Source of the DNA: Viola odorata
Lineage: Eukaryota > Streptophyta > Magnoliopsida > Malpighiales > Violaceae
Direction of reading: 5' to 3'
Assembly: GCA_963691705.1 (NCBI GenBank)
Contig: OY829541.1
Span: 48,194,377-48,258,376 of the forward strand
Length of the DNA stretch: 64,000 nt
Positions 45,900-57,303 of this stretch are shown here, piece after piece. The notes beneath the pieces were generated by a model. That model saw only the letters and a program-made list of their open reading frames with translations. It did not search any database and was not told the DNA's origin. Positions within the stretch are counted from its first letter, which is position 1. Each line of letters begins with the position of its first letter. The position numbers were made by a program, and so were the translations under genes.

Positions 45900-45900
<1 letters not shown>

Positions 45901-45957
<57 letters not shown>
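45901..45957. repeat. (TA)n microsatellite
   Basis: About 28 TA units within the pogo-type element. Confidence 0.95.
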
Positions 45958-45959
<2 letters not shown>

Positions 45960-46460
45960 TATGAATTTTAATGATTATTCATTTATATTTACATGGGGTC
46001 TTTAAGGATTCAAAAAAAATTATTCGTTAATGCATTTAGCGAGGTTATTCATTTAGCCCATTTGCCCAAGTCGGGACCGGAGAAAATTATTCATTTGGCG
46101 AGGTTATTCGTTTATCGGACATTCATTTATCGGACATTCATTTATCGAGGTTTAACTGTACAAGGTGTTTGGTAACACCTATCTACACTGTAGAAAACCA
46201 AGGAAAATCATGCCTTTTCACCCTGGAGCAAATCGCTCCAGTGGGTGGAAAGGACTTTGAAGAAAACACGCGTAGGAGTTTTGAAAACTTAAGTGGACAA
46301 AATTATTATACAAACTTTGAAGAATTACAATTATACCAGGTATAAATTCTCATTCCACACCACACACCTCATCTCTCTTCTGCATCCCCTCTTCTAACTC
46401 CGACGACCCTTTCTCTTCTTCTTCTTCCACTCGATCCGGCGTCTCTCCCTTTCTTCTCAA

Positions 46461-47104
46461 ATGGCAATCGTCACTTCCTTTCTCCTCCCTCTGCAATCGC
46501 CTTCGCTCCCTTTCTTTTCCTCTGCAATCTTCGTCCGCCTGCTGCCCTGTTCTCCCCTGGTAAGTCCGTGCTCATTTCTAATAAACCCTAATTTCGTAAT
46601 TCAATTTTTTTTCAATCCCTCGATAATCTCTGTTTACGGTTGTGTTTGGTTGTGTTTGGTGTTTGTCGTGTGGTTGCTGGTGCTTGTCGTCTTGTGGTTT
46701 AATGTTGGTTTCTGTTGAGGCCGCATCGAAGAGGTTATAGTTGATTCGATACCTTTCTTTACTTTGTTTCTACATTAAGCTAGTGCAAGTACTTGTTCGT
46801 TCCTGTGTTGAAGTTTTATTGATGCAAAATTTTGATTTACATTTTATAGAACATTGTAAAGGCATCTCAGCTTGAGATCATTGAGCTGCGGCATTCGGTG
46901 GAGGAATTAACGGAGGCATTTGAATCATTATTTGGTAATTGTGAGTCTTTTGAGTCTTCAAATTCAGATCAGTCAATGTCATCATCACCTGATGAGCCAA
47001 ACTATGGTCATCAAATGTCACTATCACCGCTGGAAAAATGGTTGTTTGATGAAGGAATTACCAGTCAGGGAGGATTAGTAGAAGAAAGTGACGGTCTTTG
47101 GTAG
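46461..47104 (+). CDS. Small two-exon gene, unrecognised (117 aa)
   Basis: Exon 1 is 46461-46559 and exon 2 is 46850-47104. The donor CTG/GTAAGT and acceptor TTATAG join in frame (phase 0). Exon 1 is hydrophobic and Ser/Pro-rich (MAIVTSFLLPLQSPSLPFFS) and could be a targeting peptide. Exon 2 is acidic and helical at first (LEIIELRHSVEELTEAFESL), then Ser-rich (SSNSDQSMSSSPDEPN) and ends GGLVEESDGLW. The CT-rich leader before the ATG is typical of plant mRNAs. An alternative splice (donor GACG/GTCTTT) could link exon 2 to the exon at 47875. Confidence 0.5.
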
Positions 47105-47874
47105 AAAATTGACCAAATATTTATAACTAACTGTTCTTAATTTGTAGTTTCCTTGGGTTTTGACTCTCGACTGGAATCCTTTGGGCTTGGTTCGTCTTAT
47201 TCTCTCTTTCTTTCTTTGTTTAAATAGTGATGTCTGAGCTAGAGCGAATGCATGCAAAATACTGTCTTCCTGTAGTATTTATTTTAACTGATTTTTTCAG
47301 ATGGTTCTTGTTCCCTAGTTACAATTCATAATACTGGTCTCGCATGTGTTCTGTAGGTTGTGAAGTGTACCCTTTTCCTTTCTTACACTTTGTTCATAAC
47401 GTCATGCTCGCTTACTTTTCCCTCAAGCTCTTTATTTTTTAATGCAATCTTTTTTGCTTCTCCTCATGCTGTGTTACTCTTCTTATTTCTCCTTGTTGAT
47501 TGAATAGCTCTTATCACAATTCCTTTGTGATGGGGAAGTTCTGTTCTGTTTAAGGCCTCCTCGCTTACTAGTTTGGTTAACTAGTTTGGTTCAATATGTT
47601 ACAGTTTTACCTATACACATAAAAATATTGTTTTCTTCCAACTACGGTCAGCAAACACTTCATCTGAATTCGACTTGCTGCATTTTCCTATTAATAACCA
47701 AATTTACATGGATACCAATGGTGGTTTGCTTCCTTCTCTTTTAAATCTCCAACCCAAATCACATCTTTTTTATGCATGATATCTATGTTGCGTATGAAGT
47801 TTGCTGGCTGTGGTATGGATGTTTGTGCTTAATATGCTGTTTTCTCATTCTCAATTGGTCATTTAAATTGGCAG

Positions 47875-48059
47875 CTGTAATGCGATCAGATGGATTTGAA
47901 TACCTCAAGGAGAATTGCCCATTGCTGCAGTTGGAGCTTCTGAAGATCGTGGCAGGCTGTGAGGAGGAATGCAGCAGTGGAGGAAAGTCCAGAAGTGTGT
48001 GGGCTCAATTGTCAGATGGTGATACCGGCGGTGGCAGGAGGGTTAGACAAAGAACCTAA
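47875..48059 (+). CDS. Exon resembling the end of a BTB/POZ-type protein
   Basis: After an acceptor (TTGGCAG) the frame reads VMRSDGFEYLKENCPLLQLE, then LLKIVAGCEEECSS and ends RRVRQRT. The DGFEYLKENCP-LL-LLK pattern resembles the C-terminal end of some plant BTB/POZ proteins. No BTB domain lies upstream in the window, so either it is the last exon of the 46461 gene or a relic. Family call is tentative. Confidence 0.4.
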
Positions 48060-51000
48060 TGTTTGGATGCGTCTTTGTAATAGTCTTTTTTTTTTCAATT
48101 TCTCTTCCTTCAAAGTGTAATTGATGTAGCTTCTTGTTCTATCAGCCTACACAGTTTCAGCTCGATTAGAATCATGATATTAGCATTTTTTTGACACAGA
48201 ATGTTCTGCAGACTTTTCTTTTTGAGAACTTGTTATATAGCAGTTCGTGTGTTGAACTTGAATTGCCAGTATCAGGCAGGTGAAAGAAAAACTAGGGCAA
48301 TGACACATTAATATTCTCTCATGCTTTCGTATAAATGCATCATTTCATGCGTTAATTGATTGAAATATGTATGTTTTTCCCCATTATAAGTAATTAAGTA
48401 GTCGAAAAAGGAAAAGAATTAAATACATTACATACCCTTTTGTAAAGGAGATAATAGTGAGTTTTCACCAATAAATGTAGTTCGTGACTCAATAGCTAAT
48501 AGCTTAATGTTGAATATGTAATTGTGATTTATATATGTAAAACTGTAAATGTTATAATAACTGGAACTTTTTCGCAACAAATATATTTATTAGTTTATTA
48601 GTTTTTGCAAATCGAAGAAAATAATCACATTAATTTTTTTCATTAAAAAAAAGTGTTGTTGGAACAAAATTGTAGCATAATTTTTTATTATAAATAAAAT
48701 ATTAATTATTTGTTTACAGAAATATATTGATTAAAAATATCTATATAGAGTTTGCAAAATTTTTAATATAATGCTTTAAACCATGGTATTAATAACTTAT
48801 ATTTTTTATGGTATTAATAAGTTTAATTTATTTATGATATTAGATAAATATTAGGTGGTAGATGTTAGATTATAAATAAATTGATTAAAAATATATATAT
48901 AAAGATACTAAAAAAATTAATTCTAATACTTGAAATGAATTATGCCCTTTATGGTCATTTTACATTCCAACCATAGTTTTAAAAGTTGTTTTACCAAACA
49001 GCATAAACAATTTCTGGTTTCCCCACAGAACTTTTAACAAATATTTACCAAACAGTTTACTCTTTTTCCAGCAAGTCATTTTCAAACAAAACTTCTTCCT
49101 ACAGAACTTTTCCAATTAGAATCGGAACACCAAACAGACCGTGAATTATAGCCGGTGGTCCTAACTAATTAACAATCGTGAGAAGAGAACCATTCTTTCT
49201 GACATTATCCATTTCTCTTTGTTCTTTTCTTCCATCTCTCGAGTCAAGTAAAGCGTCCCCCACCACAGAAAATTATAACTTCCACGACGCGTAAAATGAT
49301 CCAACCCAACACAAAATTAAGTCCCTAACTTGTCTTTAGAATGACTGTGGTACTAATGTTACTAAAACTAATCAATTTTGCCCTTTTTCGTACAACACGT
49401 GGAATATTTGGGTAATAATGAAAAATTCAACTCTTGTAGTATATAAAATGACGCTCGATTAGGGGATTCGTGCACTCATTTTTGCACATTTGTAAGTTTA
49501 GTGATAAGATTTTAAAGTTAACAATTATTTTACTACTATTTTTACATCATTTTGCTAGTTTAATCACATCATTATGTTTCGCGTGCCAATTCTAAGATAA
49601 ATTTGGTAATATTAGTGGCTTAATGTGGTAAAATGACTTCAGTTATTTTCTCAACTAACAAATTAATCATATTTGAGTATAATCGAATCTAAAAAAAAGT
49701 GACTCTTATAGTACGATTTTTTCCATTCCATATTTTTTAAAATAATTATATTTTATCTGCAATTGTTTGATATACCCGAATATTTTTTTTATAAATAAAT
49801 TACACCATCCTCTTCAACTTCCCTTATTTTATTTATGCAAACCTTATATGGTGCAATTTACTCGAGGTTTTTGCGCAAATTATTCTTCATTTTTGTTTAG
49901 AAAATAACTAGAAATTTGGGCCTGTGAGCTTGAGTTTGTTGAATTTTTTTAATATAAAAATGGAGACTAAATTGTTAAGGGGTTTTAATTGAAATCTTAA
50001 CACATACATGGATTAAATTAATCATGTAAGGGTTTGATTATAATTTTTGTTACGAATATAAAGAGTAAATCAATCATTAAGGACTTTAGTTGAGAATATT
50101 TTACAAGCACGGGTGCCAAATTAATCATGTAATTTTATTTTTTTTAATGAATATAGAGACTAAATTAATATATAAATATTGGTTTTTTTTATTAAAAAAA
50201 AGTGTGTGAATAAAAGCATACATGACTAAATTAATCATATAGGGTTTGATTGGAATTTTTTAAAGAATGCGGGGTCTAAATTAATCAATTTGATTGAAAA
50301 ATTTACGAATATAAGGACTAAAATAATCATTAAAAATTTTAATTGAGATTATTTTTATAAACACAAGACTAAATTAATCATGTAATAACATATACACTAA
50401 ATTAATACATAAATATCCACGCCTTTTGCTTTACAAGTATTAAAGATAAAATCAATCTAACAATTTTTTCGATAAGCAAAATTAATTTGACTTGGAGTTT
50501 TTTAAAGGGCAAAAAAATACGAGGATCTTTCTTTGTTTGAGTACAATTTATAAAAAATCTATAATTTATGAAATGTTCCACTTAACCTTTATAGTCTCCC
50601 TATAGTCTAAAAAGCTTGCAATATAATTTTTTTTTCTAAAGTTACAATTTTAACCTCTCTATTGGTTAAATAAATTCAAAATATATGGTAAAATAATTTA
50701 TAAATTTATATAAAATTAAATAAAAATATAATAAATATAGTAGCGTTCACTCTATTAAAGAATTGGAAAATAATAATGAGAACTTTTTAAAAAAAATACT
50801 TAAAAACAAATAAATAAATAAAAAATTTGTTAATAATTATTGTTTATTTTTTTTCATTGTATTAAATTTTACTATATTAGTTATTATATTTTTGTCCAAA
50901 TTTCATAATTTTTTGAATTTTTTTACTATTTGTGTTAAAAAATTTAAGTATTTGTAACTTTATATTGTACTAATATTTTAAACTATAATGTTTAAGCAGA

Positions 51001-51124
51001 ACATTTTTTAACTATAAAGGTTTTTATGGATTTAAAAGAAAAAAAAATGAATTTTGCCGTTTATTAACTATACCATCTCGAACTCGAACTTGAACTGGAC
51101 GCGAGTAGTAGAGAGAAGGGAAAG
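48060..51124. other. AT-rich gene-free stretch with degenerate repeats
   Basis: Between 49950 and 50430 the phrase GACTAAATTAATCAT recurs at least six times with about 50-90 bp spacing, together with GGTTTGATT and TTTTAATTGAGA words, forming a degenerate tandem array. The remainder is AT-rich and unrecognised. The last about 100 bp lead into L2HGDH. Confidence 0.5.
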
Positions 51125-53598
51125 ATGGTCGCTCGCGCTGGCGCGGGCGCGGCATTTCGCATGTATACAGTGAAAACCATGAAGAGAAGAACATTTCACC
51201 CTTGCAGCACAATCTCAACCCCAAAAGAGGAGGTCGATTGCGCCGTGATCGGAGCCGGCGTGGTGGGCTTAGCCGTCGCCAGAGAGCTTGCGCTCAAGGG
51301 CAGGGAGGTGCTGGTTCTGGACTCCGCAACCACCTTCGGCACCGCCACCAGTTCCCGCAACAGCGAAGTCATCCACGCCGGAATCTACTACCCGCCAAAT
51401 TCCCTGAAGTCCTTGTTCTGCGCAAAGGGCAGAGATTTGCTCTATCAATACTGCGCCCAACGAGGGGTTCCGCACCGACAGATCGGGAAGCTGATCGTGG
51501 CAACTGGGTCATCGGAGATTCCGAAATTGTTTGACATAATGGAACGCGGGACCCAAAATGGGGTTCCTGGGTTGAGGATGGTGGAGGGTTTTGAAGCAAT
51601 GAAAATGGAGCCTGAGCTGCAATGTGTCAAGGCCTTATATTCACCTTTTTCTGGGATTCTTGATTCCCATTCTCTGATGCTGTCTTTAGTGGTATAATCT
51701 CACAAACTCCATTATGAACTTAATTTTTTTTTTCTTGTACGCTATATGTATGTTGTTATGTGGAATTTGGACACAGGGAGAAGCAGAAAGTCATGGAGCA
51801 ACTTTCTCTTATAATTCTACAGTGGTTGGGGGGCATGTTGATGGAAATCGTCTACATCTCCATGTTGTTGAAACTAGAAATGTTGAAAACTGTGGTGGGG
51901 AGTCTCCATTGAATCCTGAACTCGTGCTGATTCCCAGGCTTGTTGTCAATTCTGCAGGATTGAGTGCCCTTCCCCTTGCCAAGCGATTTCATAGCCTTAG
52001 TACTGATTTAATTCCTCCTGCATATCTCGCTCGTGGTTGCTACTTCACACTATCAAGTACTAGGAGCACTCCTTTCCAGCATTTGATATACCCAATTCCA
52101 GAGGATGCTGGCCTTGGTGTGCATGTCACGCTGGACCTGGATGGCCAGGTCAAGTTTGGACCAGATGTTGAATGGATTGACGGTATTGATGATATATCAA
52201 GCTTTCTGAATAAGTAATTGCCTTTTAACATGCAAAAAATATGCACAAGGATCTCTTGTGCTTCCCTGTGTTTTTAATACTGTTGTACTTCATTTGGAAA
52301 CTCAACTCACAGAGGTTTTGATCACAGGTATGACTATTCTGTAACTGCCAGTCGTGCGGAGAGGTTTTACCCAGCAATAAGAAAGTACTATCCAAATCTG
52401 AGAGATGGATCACTTGAACCGGGTTATGCAGGCATTCGACCAAAAATTTGTGGTCCCCATCAGTCTCCTACAGACTTTGTAATACAAGTATTTTTCCATC
52501 CTCTCCATGCACTTATCATTAAATTAACATTCATTTAAAGCTTTGATGCCTGCACTTGTTTATTTTTTAACTCAAGATGATCGATAGCATGAAGTTGGGG
52601 TAAATACTTTGTTCAACCATACCAATAATAACACTTCATGATCTCTTTGAATTCTTATACAGCTTGCCATCATGATCACCTTGTATTCGGAAGTATAATT
52701 TATTTTTGCATTGTTTCCTAATTTGATTGCTACCTGGAGAAGAAAAATTTGAGCTGTAACATAGAATATCGAGCTAAGTTGTTTTGATTCCTAAGGAGCT
52801 CATTGAGGCTCTTCCACTGTAGGAAGCCCAAAGTCATGGGCACTCTGGACTCCTTAAGCTGTAGGCATCAAGTTAATGGTGGTGTTTTTTAGGAGCTCAT
52901 TCTGGTTCCTCCACTGGTAGGAAGGTCAAGCTCATCTTGTCTGCTATCTGTTTTGTATTAGTAGAATTAGGCATCGGACTAGGTGGTCTCTGTGTCATCC
53001 TTAAACACAGTTCAGTTGGCTCTGCCGAACTAGATATCTCTAAATCTCTATGGAAAAGTACATTCTCACAAATTGTACTTCAAATGTGTGTTGCAATCGT
53101 ATTTATATGGATAAAATTGTGCATTGTAGTGAAAGTGCCTTTGTAGAAAATTTGGATAGAATTGTCGCACCTAAGTTTTCTCCGATGTGTCATTTTGCTG
53201 GTACAAGGGATGTATGCAATGAAAACTTTACCTTCCTTGGTGAGCAGATGTTAGTTGTTTTGTTAGGTTCCTGGAAAGGAAGATGACATGACATGTCTTT
53301 TGCATGTAGAGCAAACTTTTCGAACTTTCCAGTGCGATGTTTTCATCCGTGCTAGTTCTTTTCTTCTTTTCCAATGAATAGCAAAAATATCAGCAAGTCC
53401 TATCATTTCCAGCAAATTCTATGTGGTTTCTACTGGTCTGGCCTGTAGCGTGTTTGATTCACATTTCTATCATTCTATGCATAGGGAGAGGATGTTCATG
53501 GTGTGCCAGGTCTCGTCAACCTTTTGGGAATCGAGTCCCCTGGTCTAACCTCAAGCCTGGCAATAGCAGAATATGTAGCTGCCAGATTCTTGGATTGA
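51125..53598 (+). CDS. L2HGDH: L-2-hydroxyglutarate dehydrogenase (FAD), four exons, 425 aa
   Basis: Exons are 51125-51691, 51777-52213, 52328-52487 and 53485-53598; phases agree and total 426 codons. The enzyme oxidises L-2-hydroxyglutarate to 2-oxoglutarate in mitochondria, a metabolite-repair step. An N-terminal basic, Ser/Thr-containing stretch (about 34 residues) fits a mitochondrial presequence. The FAD Rossmann motif is [14 protein letters not shown] (residues 41-54), with VLVLD closing strand 2. Family motifs follow: [15 protein letters not shown] (76-90), [20 protein letters not shown] and, in exon 4, [16 protein letters not shown]. No break seen. The 997-bp last intron contains no other recognisable gene. 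Confidence 0.94.
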
Positions 53599-54276
53599 CA
53601 CGACGCTTTCGCACACTACATATTTGATCTTGCATCCAACTTCTAATCTGTGTGTGTGGATGAATTCCAGCAAGTAGATGGTGTATAAATGATTTTGGAT
53701 ACAACTGCTGCTCCTTTTTTCTATATGGATTAAGTCTGCAATTACAACAAAGTTCTGCATTCTACCGGGTTGGGTTTTGATCAAAATTTTCAATTTAATA
53801 CCATAGACGTCACGAATTTTGTATAAGACATCTCAAGGCAGGTGTTTGTATTTTTCCTTTTACAATGAATTAAGACGCAACAATGTACTTTCAATAAGGG
53901 ATGAGAAATTGAACAGGGCATGGCCATTCTTGCCCTTTTTTAGGATAACAAGACAGATACTTGTATTGTCTAAGTTATGATTTCAACATTGCTTTGCAGC
54001 TCCTCTTCTCAACTTTGCTCTGCCCAGATGTGATTACATCTTTTACCTGAAAAACCAGTTCCCAGAATTCACTCAGGATTGTAATGATCAAGTTTAATAA
54101 ACTAGACCAATCCTGCCCGTTGCCTCACACAAATCATCTAACACATTAGAATGTCATACAATATATAAATAAACTGTCCTCACCTGCAGCATCGTCTTAT
54201 CTTCGTCATCACCGTCCTCATCATGATTTTCATTCTTGTGATCCTCATTCACCCACAATCTCCCCAGGTTCCGACA
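53599..54276. other. 3' flank of L2HGDH
   Basis: Presumed 3' UTR and spacer, with no recognised gene. Short ORFs on both strands lack family resemblance. Confidence 0.4.
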
Positions 54277-54489
54277 ATGGCCAACATGAAAAAAAGAAGA
54301 AAAATGGCAATCAGCACAAGGACTTTGACTCCAGAAGAAGAAAAGAAAGATAAGAATGCAACACGATACACTGAGGATACGAAAGACCTGGTACGGACAA
54401 TGAACAAGAACATCATTAGCAAACTGGAAACAGCAGCTCACATGTTCACGCTGCACGATTCCGTGGAATCAAAGGTGGGCTTAGGTTAA
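54277..54489 (+). CDS. Small Lys/Glu-rich ORF, unrecognised (70 aa)
   Basis: It starts MANMKKRRKMAISTRTLTPE, is highly charged and helical, and ends HDSVESKVGLG. A CCCCAG just upstream and AAG/GTGGGC near the end suggest it could be an internal exon. No family recognised; composition alone could explain the open frame. Confidence 0.25.
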   Translation: MANMKKRRKMAISTRTLTPEEEKKDKNATRYTEDTKDLVRTMNKNIISKLETAAHMFTLHDSVESKVGLG

Positions 54490-54571
54490 CGAAGGTGGAG
54501 AAAAAGGCTAGTACATCCTACCCGCCATGGTAAAGTTATAAAGAAAAGGCGGATAGAATTTACTAGACTTT

Positions 54572-54767
54572 TCACCGCAATCGACAAATACCCCACAAAT
54601 ATAAAGTGTTAGGAGGAAGGAGTTCTATTTGGAGATGAGCAGCCAAATGCTCATGGGATTCAGCAGCACCACCACCACTCATCTTCACCCTTCTGCCTTC
54701 TTTGGACAGACCATAGAGATGTCGATTGAGATGCTTTGTGCTAGTAAATATCTCATTCAGCAAGTAC
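54572..54767 (-). other. Exon-like segment on the minus strand, unrecognised
   Basis: After a good acceptor (TTTCTGCAG) the frame reads YLLNEIFTSTKHLNRHLYGL, then SKEGRRVKMSGGGAAESHEH, to a stop at 54572. It reads like conserved protein but I cannot name the family. No upstream exon was found to the right within the next 2 kb. Confidence 0.3.
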
Positions 54768-54908
54768 CTGCAGAAATTCACAAAAGTTAAAACAAATGCA
54801 AAGCTGCTACTGTATACATCCCTCTGATTTTCCAAACAAAATTTCAGGATCCTTATCTCATTTGCCTCTTTTTTTGTTATGTGCTATTTTTATTGAGGGC
54901 ATTTATGT

Positions 54909-54941
54909 GGGGGGGGGGGGGGGGGGGGGGGGAGGGGGGGG
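54909..54941 (+). repeat. Poly-G tract (24 G, A, 8 G)
   Basis: A long G run, potentially quadruplex-forming and prone to sequencing error. No gene context. Confidence 0.9.
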
Positions 54942-56430
54942 CGCGTTTAATTCATTTACTTTTTTTTGCAGAGTAAATTATTTATTACTCTCAAATCATA
55001 GAAAAATTACTCGCTAACCTTTTAATCTACTATTCATCCCTCTTAATTCTTATGAATCTATTAATCCATGGGGTATCAGTTCAATGGGTTGAAAAGGTAG
55101 GACCAGCTTGAACTTTGCAATAATTAGATCCCTCGCCACTCGTATCCATCCGACGACATCGTAACCCATTTTGTATAATGGGTCGCTTTCTCTTTTCCAT
55201 ATATTTTTTAGTTTTAGTGAACCTATGCATTACTAATAGGTTAACAGGCGCACCCCATGAAGTAGATTTTATTTGGTACTAAAAAAAATACTATTAGCCA
55301 CCCAAAAAAGTTTTTTTTTTGGTAGGTGGGATCCTAGCCACCAGTCAAAAAAGTTGAAAAATCAGGACTGCCCTAAATCTTGTCCAAATTCTTATCGAAG
55401 AAGATGACACATACGCTGTTTTATGAACACCAAAGCATACGAAATCACAAATTTATCTCAAACTAATTCTCCACAACGATGGCCAACTTCCTAGTCAGGG
55501 CACTAAAACTGTGGAAAGCAAATAACACCCATCCTCTAGTATTGACCTGCCCATTCCCTACCCTAAAGATACATGTTTAAATCCTAGTTAAACTCTTAAC
55601 TCTTCAACAGAAACACAATTCCATTCCTATCACTATTAAAAGTTAGCAACGAGCAATTCACTGAGCTCAATTTCTTACCTTTCGACTCCATTGCAATCAA
55701 GGGTTTTCAGTGACACAGTGACCAACAAATCCATTCTGGTACAAGTTTGAAGAGTCGACTGGATCACACTGGTATTTTAATGTATATGATAGACTCAGTT
55801 AAAATACCAAGTCGTTCAAAACTCTATAAAACAGAGTCATGGCAGAACACAGTGGCGTAACCAACATAAAATGTGAACCTGACATCTCAATACCATGGGC
55901 AAAAAGGGCAAAGACTGACAACTAATACTAATTTAAATTAGATAAGGCCTCAGCGATGAAAACTTCGACAAATACGGTTGCCAAACATTTGAAAAAGTAT
56001 CTCACAGAAAACTTCTCCAAAAATAACCCAGTTGCAAGAAAAAAAACATTATCAAACCCTTCCCAACACTAAGAAACAGTTTTTGAGAGAAAACCTGCAT
56101 TGAAATTTTTTTCAACAATGTAAAATGATATGCCCCAAAAATCTGTGTTCATCTAACAATGTATGGTATTTTAAGTGTGGCATTAATAATTAGGGTATCC
56201 ACCTGCATCAACATAATTCATTGTGTAAAGTTAACAGGCGAATCTGAGGGTAGCAATTGTTCATACACATGCAAATTGTGATCAGCATCAGAGCATGCAT
56301 CAATCACAAGAAGCAATTGCAACAGAATAAAGTACAGTTTTGAACTAAAAGATGTGCATCTTAGAAACTAAAATCATGAAGTGATAACAACCAGCCAACA
56401 ACAGTAGAATACTGTAAAACAAAAGAGTGC
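54942..56430. other. Gene-free stretch
   Basis: No recognisable gene, repeat family or RNA on either strand. The region from about 56440 rightwards is duplicated at about 60750 (UBA2 3' flank). Confidence 0.4.
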
Positions 56431-56739
56431 TTAAGAACGACACATTTCAAATTGATGGCATGAGAGATTCAAAAGGTGCTTTTCTTCAACATCAGTAATC
56501 CGACAAAGTAAATAAATGTATTCTTGAAAGTCAAGAAACTGTTCCAAAGCTTTTAAAACAAACATTGCTGCTTCAAATACAATAGTTCAATTGAAGAAAA
56601 GATGAAAAATAAAAAGCTAGGCCATTGAAAGAGTAACATTTGACCACATTTATAAAGACTTCATTTTGCATAAGCTCCATAAACTTCAGAATAATCAGCA
56701 GAGGCCAGTACATAAAAGATTGAAGCACCAATGTGGGAT

Positions 56740-57292
56740 CTGCAAAATCAATAAACATAAAAAAGCAAATTCTTTAAAACAAGGTGCCTGGTAGCCAAAC
56801 TCTTCCATATAGGGGTTAAAAGCCTCATAAAAACATCAAATTGACAAATAACCAAGATCAAGTTGCCACAAAACCAAAGTGACAATAAAACACCAAAGGG
56901 TATTAAACCGTTAAAACAATGACTCACAAAGGAATAAGAAGTTATCTGTTAAAAAATAATACCTAAAAGAACAGTCCTAACACAAACCATGCAAAACGAG
57001 CATGCACACACAAGTAAAATACCAAGGTCTAAACCTTTAAAACGGCCAAGAACAGCTCAAATAACACCTGTGTGCATGCTATCACAAAAACTCAACACTT
57101 CCAATATATCCCAGAAATGATGTTCAAAAAGTTTCCAATACTGCAATGGTTTTTAAGAATCAAGCGCATTAGAAAAACAGCCATACATAAGCAAAGTGAG
57201 TATGATGAACACTATCTTATTATCATCATATTACTTGCAGTGCAAAATAGCAGCAAATACAACCAAGTAAACTATGCATATGTTTGCATTAC
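56740..57292 (-). other. 3' UTR intron of UBA2 copy 1
   Basis: The donor GTAATGC follows the stop codon by about 11 nt. The acceptor TTGATTTTGCAG precedes ATCCCACATTGGTGC. The same pair, with diverged intron, flanks the second gene copy, which supports real splicing. Confidence 0.75.
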
Positions 57293-57303
57293 CTCAGAGA
57301 ACC

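Larger units (their letters stand above)
45357..46158 (+). mobile_element. Pogo/Emigrant-type (Tc1/mariner) element, 802 bp
   Basis: Inverted ends are CAGTTAAACCTATAAATGAA (left) and CAGTTAAACCTCGATAAATG (right, inverted), flanked by TA at 45355-45356 and 46159-46160. The ends closely resemble those of the Arabidopsis MITE Emigrant and its pogo-like source Lemi1 (CAGTAAAACCTCTATAAATT). The interior has two copies of a 22-bp perfect palindrome built on TTCATTTATCGATAAATGAA (45444-45465, 45471-45492) plus a partial one, a transposase tail (45668-45847), and a (TA)n run. Confidence 0.85.

Noticed and set aside
51202..51534. 110-aa plus-strand frame overlapping L2HGDH exon 1
   Set aside because: Out-of-frame shadow of the conserved FAD-binding exon.
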